A stretch of DNA of 64,000 nucleotides from contig NC_015514.1 of NCBI RefSeq assembly GCF_000212695.1, positions 2,294,001 to 2,358,000 of the forward strand, in the 5' to 3' direction. Origin of the DNA: Cellulomonas fimi ATCC 484. GTDB taxonomy: Bacteria > Actinomycetota > Actinomycetes > Actinomycetales > Cellulomonadaceae. The notes under the pieces were generated by a model. The model was not told where the DNA came from. It was given only the letters and a program-made list of their open reading frames with translations, and ran no database searches. Each line of letters starts with the position of its first letter. Positions within the stretch are counted from its first letter, which is position 1. The position numbers and the translations under genes were made by a program. Shown one piece after another: positions 25,590 to 34,303 of this stretch.

Positions 25590-26611
25590 GCGGGCACCCG
25601 GAGCGAGGTCGCGCCGCGTTCCCAGGCCGCGACGAGGTGCTCGCCGACGAGCTCGTCGAGGTAGAGGCACGCGCACGCCCCGAACAGGATGTCCGGCACG
25701 AGGTCGGGTTCCTGCTCGGCGAGGCCCCCGGCCAGGTCCCGTCCGGCGATCTGCTCGTGCACCGCGTCCGCCTCCACGTGCTCGTCGAAGTACTCGGTCA
25801 CGTCGGCGCCGTACCCGTGCCGGCGGAACCCGTCGCCGTAGCGCCGGTTCGGCAGCGACGACGTCATCTCGAACGCCGCGAGGTGGCCCGCGGTCGCGCC
25901 GCGCAACCGGCGGTGCAGCCCGAACAGCGACATCGTGTTGACGGCGGCGAGCGTCACGGCGGGCACCTCGTCGACGTAGCGTCCGAACGTCGACTCGAGC
26001 CCGGCCCCGCGCATGGTGCGCGCGAACAGCTCGGCGTGCATCCGGTCCGGGGCGCCGCCGCCGTACTCGTCCGCCTGGATCTCCACGAGCGCGGCCTTCG
26101 CCGGGCCCTGCAGCCGGGGCACCGCCCACGTGTGCGGGTCGGCCTCCTTGAGCTGGTACACCGAGCGCTGGACGAGCAGCTCGCGGAGCTGGTCGCGTGT
26201 CGCCTGCTTGCCCACGTACCGCGACAGGCTCGGCCCGGGTCCCGGCGCGGTCAGCGTGAACAGCGTGTCCGCCACGGCCCGGCGGTCCGGGGGCACGTCC
26301 GCGGGCACCTGGACGCGCTCGCGCAGGGTGCGCTCGAGCGCGTCCTCGAGCAGCCCGCGGGCGCGCAGCACGTCGGGGTGCCACTCCCACGCGTCGTCGA
26401 CGCCCTCGATGCCGCCGTAGTGCAGCTCGTACAGCACGAACAGCGCGAGCTGCACGTCGTCGTCGAGGAGCAGGTCGTCGGACGCGTCCACGGCGGCACG
26501 GGCCGCGTCGAGCAGCCGGTCGTCGGGGGGCGCGTCGAGGCGGCCCGGGGCGGCGGCCAGCGTGTCGGCGAGCAGCGTGCCCAGCGGTCCGCGGGGCTGG
26601 GGCGGCTTCAT
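25586..26611 (-). CDS. Heme-oxygenase-like diiron protein (iron-containing redox enzyme family)
   Basis: A 341-residue helical protein of the heme-oxygenase-like diiron oxidase/oxygenase (HDO) superfamily. Likely metal ligands are visible in YELHYGGIEG, KEADPHTWAVPRL, EIQADEYGGG with a following HAELF, and EYFDEHVEADAVHE. Members include N-oxygenases and fatty-acid decarboxylases; this subgroup has no known substrate. ATG after GGAGGACC. Its tight coupling to a CDGSH protein is a recurring actinobacterial pairing. Confidence 0.85.
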   Translation of the reverse strand: MKPPQPRGPLGTLLADTLAAAPGRLDAPPDDRLLDAARAAVDASDDLLLDDDVQLALFVLYELHYGGIEGVDDAWEWHPDVLRARGLLEDALERTLRERVQVPADVPPDRRAVADTLFTLTAPGPGPSLSRYVGKQATRDQLRELLVQRSVYQLKEADPHTWAVPRLQGPAKAALVEIQADEYGGGAPDRMHAELFARTMRGAGLESTFGRYVDEVPAVTLAAVNTMSLFGLHRRLRGATAGHLAAFEMTSSLPNRRYGDGFRRHGYGADVTEYFDEHVEADAVHEQIAGRDLAGGLAEQEPDLVPDILFGACACLYLDELVGEHLVAAWERGATSLRVPA

Positions 26612-26811
26612 CAGGTCCTCCGTCCGGGCGCGGCTCGGCCACGACTCCGAAGCCGACGAGCAGCACCAGCGTCACACGGCTCCGCCGGGCCCGCACGGCG
26701 GCACCCGCACCCGTCGCAGGTGGGAGCCCCGCCGCCTCACGCCGCGGGCCGCGACCGGGCGCGAGCGCGCCTCCGCGCGCGCCCTGGCGCCCGCTCCCCC
26801 AGACTGTCCGC

Positions 26812-27897
26812 GTGCGAACCATGGGTGTCGAGGAGGAGTTCCTGCTGGTCACGCCTGACGGCGTACCGACGGCGGTCGCGCCGGCGGTGCTGCGGCTCGC
26901 GGCCGCGGAGCCGTCCGACCCGCGCCCGGGCGGCGACGTCGAGAAGGAGTTCAAGCAGGAGCAGGTCGAGACCTCGACGCACCCGTGCACCGACCGCGAC
27001 GACCTGCTCGCGCAGGTGCGCGACGGCCGCGCCCGCGCGGACGCGCTCGCGCAGGCCGCCGGCGCCCGCGTCGCCGCGCTCGGCGCGCCGCCCCAGGACG
27101 TCGAGTCGACCGTGATCCCCGACCGGCGCGCGCACGAGATCCGTGCCCGCTTCGGGCAGACGGCACGCGAGCAGCTGACGTGCGGGTGCCACGTGCACGT
27201 CGCGGTGCAGGACGACGACGAGGGCGTGCGCGTCCTCGACCACCTGCGCCCGTGGAACGCGGTGCTCCTGGCCCTCAGCGCGAACAGCCCGTCCTGGTCC
27301 GGGTCGAGCACCGGCTACGCGAGCTACCGCTCGCAGGTGTGGGGCCGCTGGCCGACGTCGGGCCCGACCGCGCCGTTCGGCGACGGCGCGACCTACCGGC
27401 ACGTGATCGCCGACCTGCTGCGCACGGGCACGGTGCTGGACGACGGGATGGTCTACTTCGACGCGCGGCTGTCCGCGCACTACCCGACCGTCGAGGTCCG
27501 CGTGGCCGACGTGTGCCTCGACGCCGCGGACGCCGTGCTGCAGGCCGTGCTCGTGCGCGCGCTGGCCGAGACCGCGGTGCGGACGGAGCCGGCCGTGGCC
27601 CCGGTGCGCGCCGAGGTGCTGCGGACGTGGACGTGGCGGGCCGCGCGCTCGGGCGTGACGGGGGACCTCGTGAGCCCGTCGACCGGCGAGCCGCGCCCCG
27701 CGGCGGACGTCGTCGGCGAGCTCCTCGACCACGTGCGCGACGCGCTCGCCGAGGCGGGCGACCTGGAGTGGACGGAGCGGCAGCTCGGGCACGTCCTGCG
27801 CCGCGGCAACGGTGCGGTGCAGCAGCTCGCGTGGCGCGCGCAGGGCGCCGACGACGACGCGCTGGTGCGGCGCGCCGTCGACGTCACGCAGCTCTGA
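26812..27897 (+). CDS. Carboxylate-amine ligase, glutamate-cysteine ligase GCS2 family (YbdK-like)
   Basis: A 361-residue GCS2-fold ligase. Typical motifs are GVEEEFLLV at the N-terminus (ATP/metal site), VEKEFKQEQVETSTHP, TCGCHVHVAV, and SANSPSWSGSSTGYASYRS. YbdK-type proteins have weak gamma-glutamylcysteine ligase activity and unclear physiological substrates; actinobacteria make mycothiol, not glutathione. The GTG at 26812 has no Shine-Dalgarno but CAGACT ends 6 nt upstream, fitting a leaderless start; an ATG three codons later is the alternative. It converges with the P-type ATPase gene (6 nt apart). Confidence 0.87.
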   Translation: MRTMGVEEEFLLVTPDGVPTAVAPAVLRLAAAEPSDPRPGGDVEKEFKQEQVETSTHPCTDRDDLLAQVRDGRARADALAQAAGARVAALGAPPQDVESTVIPDRRAHEIRARFGQTAREQLTCGCHVHVAVQDDDEGVRVLDHLRPWNAVLLALSANSPSWSGSSTGYASYRSQVWGRWPTSGPTAPFGDGATYRHVIADLLRTGTVLDDGMVYFDARLSAHYPTVEVRVADVCLDAADAVLQAVLVRALAETAVRTEPAVAPVRAEVLRTWTWRAARSGVTGDLVSPSTGEPRPAADVVGELLDHVRDALAEAGDLEWTERQLGHVLRRGNGAVQQLAWRAQGADDDALVRRAVDVTQL

Positions 27898-27903
27898 GAG
27901 CCC

Positions 27904-30744
27904 TCATGCGGCCGCCGCCGGGCCGGCACCGGTCGACCCGTCCGGAACCGCGACCTCCGGCACCGTCGCGCGTCCGCGCACCGGGCTGACCGCCTCCTGC
28001 GGCGAGAGCTGCGCGGACGGCGTCGCCCGCCGGCGACGCATGAGCACCTTGTCGAGCTCGGCGACGACCGGCAGGACCAGCGCGAGGCCGATCGCGGCGA
28101 GCCACTGCTCGCCGGACAGCGACTGCGTCGTGAGCCAGCGCTGCAGGAAGTCGAGCTCGGTGGCGAGCACGACGAGCACCACGGGGATCGACAGCACCTT
28201 GACCGCCGACAGCACGGGCGGCAGCAGCCCGGACTCCGGCTCGCGCCGCAGCACGAGGCCCGAGAGCGTCGACCCGAGGCCCATGACGACGAACGCCATC
28301 GTCATGGACGCGCTCGGCTCGGTCGTGGACAGCGCGTCGGGGCCCGCGACGAGCGGCACGGCCGTCGCCGCGCACAGCACCACGCCGTACAGCACCCAGC
28401 GGCTGATCGCGTGCCGGTTCCCGATCCCCTGCTTCGGGTCGCGTGGCGGCCGGCTCATGATCTCGGGGCCGACCGGGTCGAGCATGATCGCGACGACGGG
28501 TGCGACGCACACGAAGAAGTTGAGGAACAGCACCATCATGGGCGTGAGCGCGACGCCGTCGTTCAGGTCGGCGATCGTCGCGAGCAGGAACAGCAGCACG
28601 AGCCCGATGAGCTGGCTCATCTGGAACCGGATGTACGCGGTGATCTTCTGGTAGATGCTGCGGCCGAGCTCGACGGCGTGCACGAGCGTCGAGAAGTTGT
28701 CGTCGGTGAGGACGAGCCGCGCGGCCTGCTTGGTGACCTCGCTCCCCGAGCCCATGGCGACGCCGATGTCCGCCTGCTTGATCGCCGCGGCGTCGTTGAC
28801 CGCGTCGCCCGTCATCGCGACGACGAGCCCCTGGCGCTGCATGAGCTGCACCAGGCGGAGCTTGTCCTCCGGGGTGACGCGCCCGAACACGTGCAGGTCG
28901 GGCAGCCGCGCGAGCAGCTCGTCGTCGGTGAGGCGGGCCAGCTCGGCGCCGCTGATCGCGCCGGGCGGCAGGCCCAGGTCGGACCCGATCGCGGACGCCG
29001 TGACCGCGTGGTCGCCCGTGATCATCCGGACGTCGATGCCGGCTCGGTGCGCGATCTCGACGGACACCTTCGCCGAGGGCCGCAGCGGGTCGACGATCCC
29101 CACCATGCCGACGAACACGAGCCGCTCGACGTAGGCCATCGGGTCCGCGACGAGGCCCGGCTCGTCGGCGGGCGTCAGGACCCGCACCGCGAACGCGAGG
29201 GTGCGCAGCCCGGCGTGGGCCAGCCGGTCCTGCTCGGCGTCGATCTGCTCGCGCAGCACCGCCAGGTCGACGAACTCGCCGGGGGCTGCGAGCGCGTGGG
29301 TGCACCGGTCCAGCACGACGTCGGGGCCGCCCTTGACGACCTCGACCAGCGAGCGCTGCCCGCGCCACGGCATCCAGTGCGCGGTCGCCATGAACTTGTA
29401 CGCCGAGTCGAACGGCACCTCGGCGACCCGCGGGTACTCGCGGCGGCTCTCCTCGGCGTCGACGCCGAGCTTCGCGGCGAGCACGACGAGCGCGGCCTCG
29501 GTCGGGTCGCCGACGACATCACCCGCGTCGGAGACGAGCGCGTCGCTCGCGAGGCACAGCCCGTACGCCAGCGGCGTGAGGTCCGGGACCTCGGCGCCCG
29601 CGGCCGCGAGCACGCGACCGGTCTTGGTGTAGCCCGCACCCTCGACGGTGTAGTGCCGGCCGCCGAGCCACAGGGCGGTGACCGTCATCTCGTTGAGCGT
29701 GAGCGTGCCGGTCTTGTCGGAGTTGATCGCGCTCGTCGCCCCGAGCGTCTCGACGTCGGAGAGGTTCGCGACGATCGCCTTCGCGGCGGCGAGCTGCTTC
29801 GCGCCGTACGCGAGCATGGCCTGCACGAACGTCGGCAGGCCCGTCGGGATCGCGGAGATCGCGACGGCCGTCGCGAGGAACAGCAGGTCGGCGATCGGGT
29901 CGCCGCGCACCACGCCGATGACGACGATGAGCGCGACGGCGGACCACGCGATCGCGCCGAGCACCTTGGTCAGCGCGTCGAGCTCGCGCTGCAGCGGCGA
30001 GCGCGTCTTCTCGACGGACGACAGGAGCGTCGCGATGTGGCCGATCTGCGTCGTCATCCCGGTCGACGTCACGAGCAGCGTGCCCGTGCCGCGCGTCACC
30101 GCGGTGTTCTGGAACGCCATGTTGGTGCGGTCGCCGAGCGGCACGTCCTCGTCGGCGAGCGCCTCGGTGGACTTGCCGATCGGTGCGCTCTCGCCGGTCA
30201 GCGCGGCCTCCTGCGTCTCCATGGTCGCCGTCCGGGCGAGCCGGCCGTCGGCGGGCACGATGTCCCCCGCCTCAAGCTCGACGACGTCCCCGGGGACGAG
30301 CTGGCTGGCGGGGACGAGCGAGACGGCACCGTCGCGGCGGACCTTGCTCGTCGGCTCCTGCATCGTCGCGAGCGCGTCGACGCTCTTGCGCGCCTGCATC
30401 TCCTGGCGCGTGCCGATCACGACGTTGAGCAGCACGAGGAACCCGACGATCGCCGCCGTGGACCCCTGCCCGATCGCGATGCTCACGACCGCGACCGCGA
30501 CCAGCATGAGGTTCATCGGGTCGCGGACCTGGCTCAGCAGCACCGACCACACGGACGGCGGGGCCTGCGCCGTCAGCGTGTTCGGACCGTACTGCCGCTG
30601 CCGCAGCCCGGCCTCGGCGGCCGTCAGCCCTGTCGCCGGTGCGGTGCCGAGTGCCCGCGCCGCCTCGTCGGTGCTGAGCGCCCACCACCGGGTCTCGCTC
30701 CCGGTCGCGCCCTGCACGGCCGGCACGCTCGTCGTCTGGGCCAC
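27904..30744 (-). CDS. P-type cation-transporting ATPase (P2-like, CtpF type)
   Basis: A 946-residue P-type ATPase. The N-terminal cation-ATPase domain (about 20-85) and about ten membrane helices are present. The actuator loop has TGES, the phosphorylation site is D343 in NSDKTGTLT, the nucleotide domain has KGGPDVV, and the hinge reads MTGDAVNDAAAIKQADIG. Both hinge Asp residues are kept although GDGVNDAP is altered. Helix M4 has IPTGLP rather than the IPEGLP of Ca-ATPases, so the ion cannot be called from it. GTG start after GGGGAGG. Transcription likely starts at a TAGCGT -10 (30805-30800) under the inverted repeat at 30828. Confidence 0.92.
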   Translation of the reverse strand: MAQTTSVPAVQGATGSETRWWALSTDEAARALGTAPATGLTAAEAGLRQRQYGPNTLTAQAPPSVWSVLLSQVRDPMNLMLVAVAVVSIAIGQGSTAAIVGFLVLLNVVIGTRQEMQARKSVDALATMQEPTSKVRRDGAVSLVPASQLVPGDVVELEAGDIVPADGRLARTATMETQEAALTGESAPIGKSTEALADEDVPLGDRTNMAFQNTAVTRGTGTLLVTSTGMTTQIGHIATLLSSVEKTRSPLQRELDALTKVLGAIAWSAVALIVVIGVVRGDPIADLLFLATAVAISAIPTGLPTFVQAMLAYGAKQLAAAKAIVANLSDVETLGATSAINSDKTGTLTLNEMTVTALWLGGRHYTVEGAGYTKTGRVLAAAGAEVPDLTPLAYGLCLASDALVSDAGDVVGDPTEAALVVLAAKLGVDAEESRREYPRVAEVPFDSAYKFMATAHWMPWRGQRSLVEVVKGGPDVVLDRCTHALAAPGEFVDLAVLREQIDAEQDRLAHAGLRTLAFAVRVLTPADEPGLVADPMAYVERLVFVGMVGIVDPLRPSAKVSVEIAHRAGIDVRMITGDHAVTASAIGSDLGLPPGAISGAELARLTDDELLARLPDLHVFGRVTPEDKLRLVQLMQRQGLVVAMTGDAVNDAAAIKQADIGVAMGSGSEVTKQAARLVLTDDNFSTLVHAVELGRSIYQKITAYIRFQMSQLIGLVLLFLLATIADLNDGVALTPMMVLFLNFFVCVAPVVAIMLDPVGPEIMSRPPRDPKQGIGNRHAISRWVLYGVVLCAATAVPLVAGPDALSTTEPSASMTMAFVVMGLGSTLSGLVLRREPESGLLPPVLSAVKVLSIPVVLVVLATELDFLQRWLTTQSLSGEQWLAAIGLALVLPVVAELDKVLMRRRRATPSAQLSPQEAVSPVRGRATVPEVAVPDGSTGAGPAAAA

Positions 30745-30827
30745 GACCGCCTCCCCTGGGTCGGCCCGGACGTACCGGGCGCATGGACCTGGACGTCGGA
30801 CGCTAGGGCGGCTGCGCGCGCGGCACA

Positions 30828-30844
30828 TCACTCGCGGCAGGTGA
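30828..30844. promoter_or_regulatory. TCACYC-N5-RGGTGA box, divergent ATPase/membrane-protein promoters
   Basis: The element reads TCACTCGCGGCAGGTGA and extends to ATCAC/GTGAT arms. It is a variant of the box found at 34230, 37565 and 38530. A TAGCGT -10 for the ATPase begins 22 nt to its left (30805 to 30800), and GACACT (30869-30874) for the leaderless membrane-protein gene begins 24 nt to its right, so one box could serve both directions. Confidence 0.6.
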
Positions 30845-30880
30845 TGCGAGCGCCCCCGGGTGCGGGGCGACACTGCCCGG

Positions 30881-31408
30881 GTGACCGACGACTCCCCCGC
30901 CACCGGAGCCCCGCGGTCGGTGCGGGTACGCACGCACGCGGCCGAGCACCGCCGCCGCGCGTCGCACCTGTACGGTCTCGTGATCTCGGGCTCGGTCCTC
31001 GCGGCCGCGCCCGACGACTTCGGGCTCGTCCGGCTCGGCTCCGCGGTGGTCGGGACGCTCCTCGTCTACTGGCTCGCGGAGTCGTACGCGCACTGGACGG
31101 CGCTGCGCGCGCTGCAGGGCCGTCCCCTGACGCCGCACGAGCGCCGCGAGGTCTTCCTCGACGGTCTCCCGCTCGTGGCCGCCTGCGCGGTCCCCGTGAC
31201 GGTGCTGGTGGTCGAGGCGGCGCTCGGCGTCGAGCCGGGGCTCGGCGTGCGGGTCGCGCTCGCCATCAACGCCGCGCTGCTGGTCGTGGTGGGGTGGAAC
31301 ATGGCCGGGGAGGGCGGCATCTCCGGCTGGCGGCGCGTCGGCGCGAGCGCGCTGACGGGGGCGCTGGGCCTCGCGATGGTGGTGCTCAAGCTCGGCCTGC
31401 ACCACTGA
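30881..31408 (+). CDS. Four-helix integral membrane protein, unknown function
   Basis: A 175-residue conserved membrane protein with four predicted helices (about 30-50, 55-75, 105-130, 145-170) after a charged N-terminus (THAAEHRRRASHLYGLVISG). No known motif. The GTG start has no Shine-Dalgarno; GACACT ends 6 nt upstream, so it is likely leaderless. It is divergent from the P-type ATPase and shares the 17-bp box in between, which suggests co-regulation. Confidence 0.75.
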   Translation: MTDDSPATGAPRSVRVRTHAAEHRRRASHLYGLVISGSVLAAAPDDFGLVRLGSAVVGTLLVYWLAESYAHWTALRALQGRPLTPHERREVFLDGLPLVAACAVPVTVLVVEAALGVEPGLGVRVALAINAALLVVVGWNMAGEGGISGWRRVGASALTGALGLAMVVLKLGLHH

Positions 31409-31426
31409 CGCGACGTCGCGGGCCGC

Positions 31427-31457
31427 GCCCTGACGGCCCGGCCCGGCCCGTCAGGGC
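31427..31457. terminator. Terminator hairpin between convergent genes
   Basis: GCCCTGACGG (31427-31436) pairs with CCGTCAGGGC (31448-31457) across an 11-nt loop. The right arm overlaps the stop codon of the LuxR-family gene. There is no T-tract. Confidence 0.55.
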
Positions 31458-34210
31458 AGCAGGCCCAGCTCGCGCCCCCGGCGGACGGCGGCGCGGCGGC
31501 TGCCGACCTCGAGCTTGCGGAACAGCGACTTCAGGTGCGCCTTGACGGTGTTGACCGAGACGAACAGGTCGTCCGCGATCTCGGCGTTGCTCTGCATGGT
31601 CGCCAGCGCGGTGAGGACCGCGAGCTCGCGGTCGGTGAGCGCGCCCGCGAGCGGTGCGGGCTCGGCGACGGGCGCCTGCGGGCCGATGAGCTCGCGCACG
31701 CTCGCGGCGAGCGCGTCGGTGCGCGCACCGGCGACACGGGCCACGGGCTGGCGCACCGAGGGCGGCGCGGGCCGGACGAACGGCAGCACGACTCCCTCCG
31801 CGGCGGCCTCGTCGAACGCGGCGCGGGCGAGCGCGTCCGCCCGGCGCGGCTCGCGCGCGGCCTCCGCCACGCCGGACGCCACGAGCAGCGCCTCGACCCG
31901 GGTGAGCAGGTCGAGGTCCGCGTCGTCGGCGAGGACCTCCTGCACCTCCTCGGCCGCCGCCGGCGTCTGGTGCCGGGCCAGGTCGGTGCGCGCGCGGCAG
32001 ACGCGCCGCACGTCCGCGCTCGGCCGGCCGGGGATCGCCAGACCGGCGAAGGGCTCGTCGCGCAGGGCAGCGCGCACGCGCAGGTCGGTGGCCGCGCGGG
32101 CGACCATGTCCGCGGCGACCGGCGGCACGTCGATGCCCTCGGCGGCGCGCGCGGCGTCGGCCAGTGCGGCCGTCGCGGCCCGGGTCCGACCCGCGGCTAG
32201 CGCGACCTGCGCCTGCAGGGCGTGCATGGCGACCACGAGCACCGGCTCGTCGCCCCCGACGTCGGCCGCCCAGCCGTACGCGAGCGCCCGCTCGGCCCCG
32301 CGCCAGTCCCCCCGGACCAGCCCGACCACGGCCGCCGCCGCGTACGCGGGGCGCAGCTGCTCGTACGACGTCCAGCCGGCCTGCTCGGCGAGCACGAGGA
32401 TCGTCGTCACGCGCTCGAGCGCGGCCTCGTACCGGCCCTGCACCGCGTCGCACAGGGCGAGGTACGCACGCCCGTTGAGCGCCATGAGGCTCAGCGGCGC
32501 CGGGTCGTCGCGCACGAGCCGCTCGAGCTCGGTGCGTGCCGCGTCGACCCGGCCGGACCAGAACAGCCCGGTGGCGCGCAGGTCGTGGGCCCAGCTGCGG
32601 TACGTCGCGAACGCGGGGAACGGCACGGGGGTCCGCGCGAGGACGTGGTGCGCGGCGGTCGCGGCGGTCGTCGTCGCGGTCACGTCGCCGCGCCCCCGGG
32701 CGGCGTGCGCGTCGAGGATCTCGACGAGCACCTCGGCCGCACCGCGGTGCGCGTCGTCGAGGTCGTCCAGCAGCGCCCGGGCGCGCGCGACGTGGTGCCG
32801 GCACGCCGGGATCCGGCCCTCGACGCCCGCCACGGCACCGGCGCACAGCGCGCACCACACGGACTGCGTCTGCTCCTCGAGCGGCACGGCGTGCGCCGCC
32901 GCCAGCACCGCCGTGCGGTCCGGCCCGGGCAGCAGCAGCGCCGCCGACTCGACGAACACCTGGGCGAACAGCTCGAGCTCCTCCGCGGCCGCGGCGTGCT
33001 CGAGCGCGCGCAGCGGGTCGCCGTGCTCGACGTGCCACCGTGCCGCGCGCGCGTGCGTCAGCCGGTAGGCCGCAGGGTCCTCGAACCGCAGCGTGCCGCG
33101 CAGCATGTCCCGCAGCAGCGGGTGGAACCGGTACTGGACGGCGCCCGTGCCGCCGTCGCGCCGCGTGTCGTCGACGCCCCAGCCGTGCCCGGTGACGACC
33201 GAGACGAAGTCGTGCGCGGCGACGCGCTCCTCCAGGTAGCGACCCGCGGGCGCTCCCGGCACGAGCGCCGCGGCGAGGTCGATCGTCAGCGGCGACGCCA
33301 CCGACGTCCGCAGCAGGAAGTCCCGCACCGCGGGCTCCTGCCGCGCGAGCACCTCCTCGACGAGGTACTCCGCGACCGCCCGGTCGCCGTCGCCGAAGTC
33401 GACGAGCACGGCGCGGCCCGGCTCGGCGAGCTGCTGCAGCCCGAGCCGCACGCCGACGGGCCACCCCTCCGTGCGCTCGAGCAGGTGCTCGACGTCCTCG
33501 GGCTCGACGTCCACGCCCTCGGTGCCGGCGAGCGCCCCGACGTCGGTCGCGTCGAACGCCAGGTGCTCGGCCCGGACGTGGCCGACGCGGCCGTCGAGCG
33601 CGAGGCGGCGCAGCGGCAGGGGCGGGTCGGTGCGGCTGATGAGCACGACGTGCACGGCAGGCGCGTAGCGGACCAGGTCGCCGACGGCCTCCACGACCTC
33701 GGGCGAGCGCAGGTGCTGGGCGTCGTCGAGCACGAGCACCACGTCGCCGGGCAGCGTGCCGAGCGTGTGCAGCAGGTGCGTCGTGAACGCGTCGGTGATC
33801 GCCGGCGGGACCTGCAGCCGGTGCACCTCGTGGTGGCGCGGGACGGGCGTGGACGCGACCGCGGCGACGACCCGGTGCCAGAACACGGGCAGCACGTCGT
33901 CGCGCGCCTCGAGGGTCACCCACGCCGGGCGCAGGCCCCGGTCCGCGCACCAGCCGGCCACCGCGGTCGACTTCCCCCACCCGGCGCCACCGACGACCGC
34001 GGTCAGACGCCGGTGCCGCGCCCCGTCGAGGAGCGCCCACACCCGCTCGCGCGGGACGGCGTGCGGGACGACGGGGGGCGGGGCGACGGGGCGCACGACG
34101 GACGCCTGGGAGGAGGCGACGGGCGCGACCGAGGCCAGGGCGTCGCGGACCCCTCCCCGAGCCGCTATCCCCTCCGGTTCCTGGCGTCGAGCCGGCCCGG
34201 TGGTGGCCAT
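31451..34210 (-). CDS. MalT-like large LuxR-family transcriptional regulator (STAND ATPase)
   Basis: A 919-residue regulator of the LAL/MalT class. The N-terminal NTPase has Walker A GGAGWGKST (74-82) and Walker B VVLVLDDAQHL; a TPR-like helical sensor region fills about 370-840. The C-terminal LuxR helix-turn-helix reads LTDRELAVLTALATMQSN and VNTVKAHLKSLFRKLEVGS. Such proteins switch on when ATP and an inducer cause oligomerisation. The ATG at 34210 is probably leaderless: TACGGT (34222-34217) ends 6 nt before it. The TCACCC-N5-GGGTGA box at 34230 lies over its own -35 region, suggesting autoregulation. Confidence 0.9.
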   Translation of the reverse strand: MATTGPARRQEPEGIAARGGVRDALASVAPVASSQASVVRPVAPPPVVPHAVPRERVWALLDGARHRRLTAVVGGAGWGKSTAVAGWCADRGLRPAWVTLEARDDVLPVFWHRVVAAVASTPVPRHHEVHRLQVPPAITDAFTTHLLHTLGTLPGDVVLVLDDAQHLRSPEVVEAVGDLVRYAPAVHVVLISRTDPPLPLRRLALDGRVGHVRAEHLAFDATDVGALAGTEGVDVEPEDVEHLLERTEGWPVGVRLGLQQLAEPGRAVLVDFGDGDRAVAEYLVEEVLARQEPAVRDFLLRTSVASPLTIDLAAALVPGAPAGRYLEERVAAHDFVSVVTGHGWGVDDTRRDGGTGAVQYRFHPLLRDMLRGTLRFEDPAAYRLTHARAARWHVEHGDPLRALEHAAAAEELELFAQVFVESAALLLPGPDRTAVLAAAHAVPLEEQTQSVWCALCAGAVAGVEGRIPACRHHVARARALLDDLDDAHRGAAEVLVEILDAHAARGRGDVTATTTAATAAHHVLARTPVPFPAFATYRSWAHDLRATGLFWSGRVDAARTELERLVRDDPAPLSLMALNGRAYLALCDAVQGRYEAALERVTTILVLAEQAGWTSYEQLRPAYAAAAVVGLVRGDWRGAERALAYGWAADVGGDEPVLVVAMHALQAQVALAAGRTRAATAALADAARAAEGIDVPPVAADMVARAATDLRVRAALRDEPFAGLAIPGRPSADVRRVCRARTDLARHQTPAAAEEVQEVLADDADLDLLTRVEALLVASGVAEAAREPRRADALARAAFDEAAAEGVVLPFVRPAPPSVRQPVARVAGARTDALAASVRELIGPQAPVAEPAPLAGALTDRELAVLTALATMQSNAEIADDLFVSVNTVKAHLKSLFRKLEVGSRRAAVRRGRELGLLP

Positions 34211-34229
34211 GGGGACACCGTAGCGACGT

Positions 34230-34246
34230 TCACCCGTCCGGGGTGA
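34230..34246. promoter_or_regulatory. TCACCC-N5-GGGTGA box between the LuxR and DUF6325 genes
   Basis: A perfect copy, TCACCCGTCCGGGGTGA. To its right, CACGCT (34270-34275) begins after 23 nt and is a plausible -10 for the DUF6325 gene. To its left the -10 of the LuxR gene (TACGGT, 34222-34217) is only 7 nt away, so binding would cover that promoter. This asymmetry fits activation rightward and repression leftward; that is inference. Confidence 0.65.
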
Positions 34247-34303
34247 GGGGTAGATCGTCCTTTTTCCACCACGCTGGGCGCACGGAGCGGCGCGGGAGGT
34301 CGG

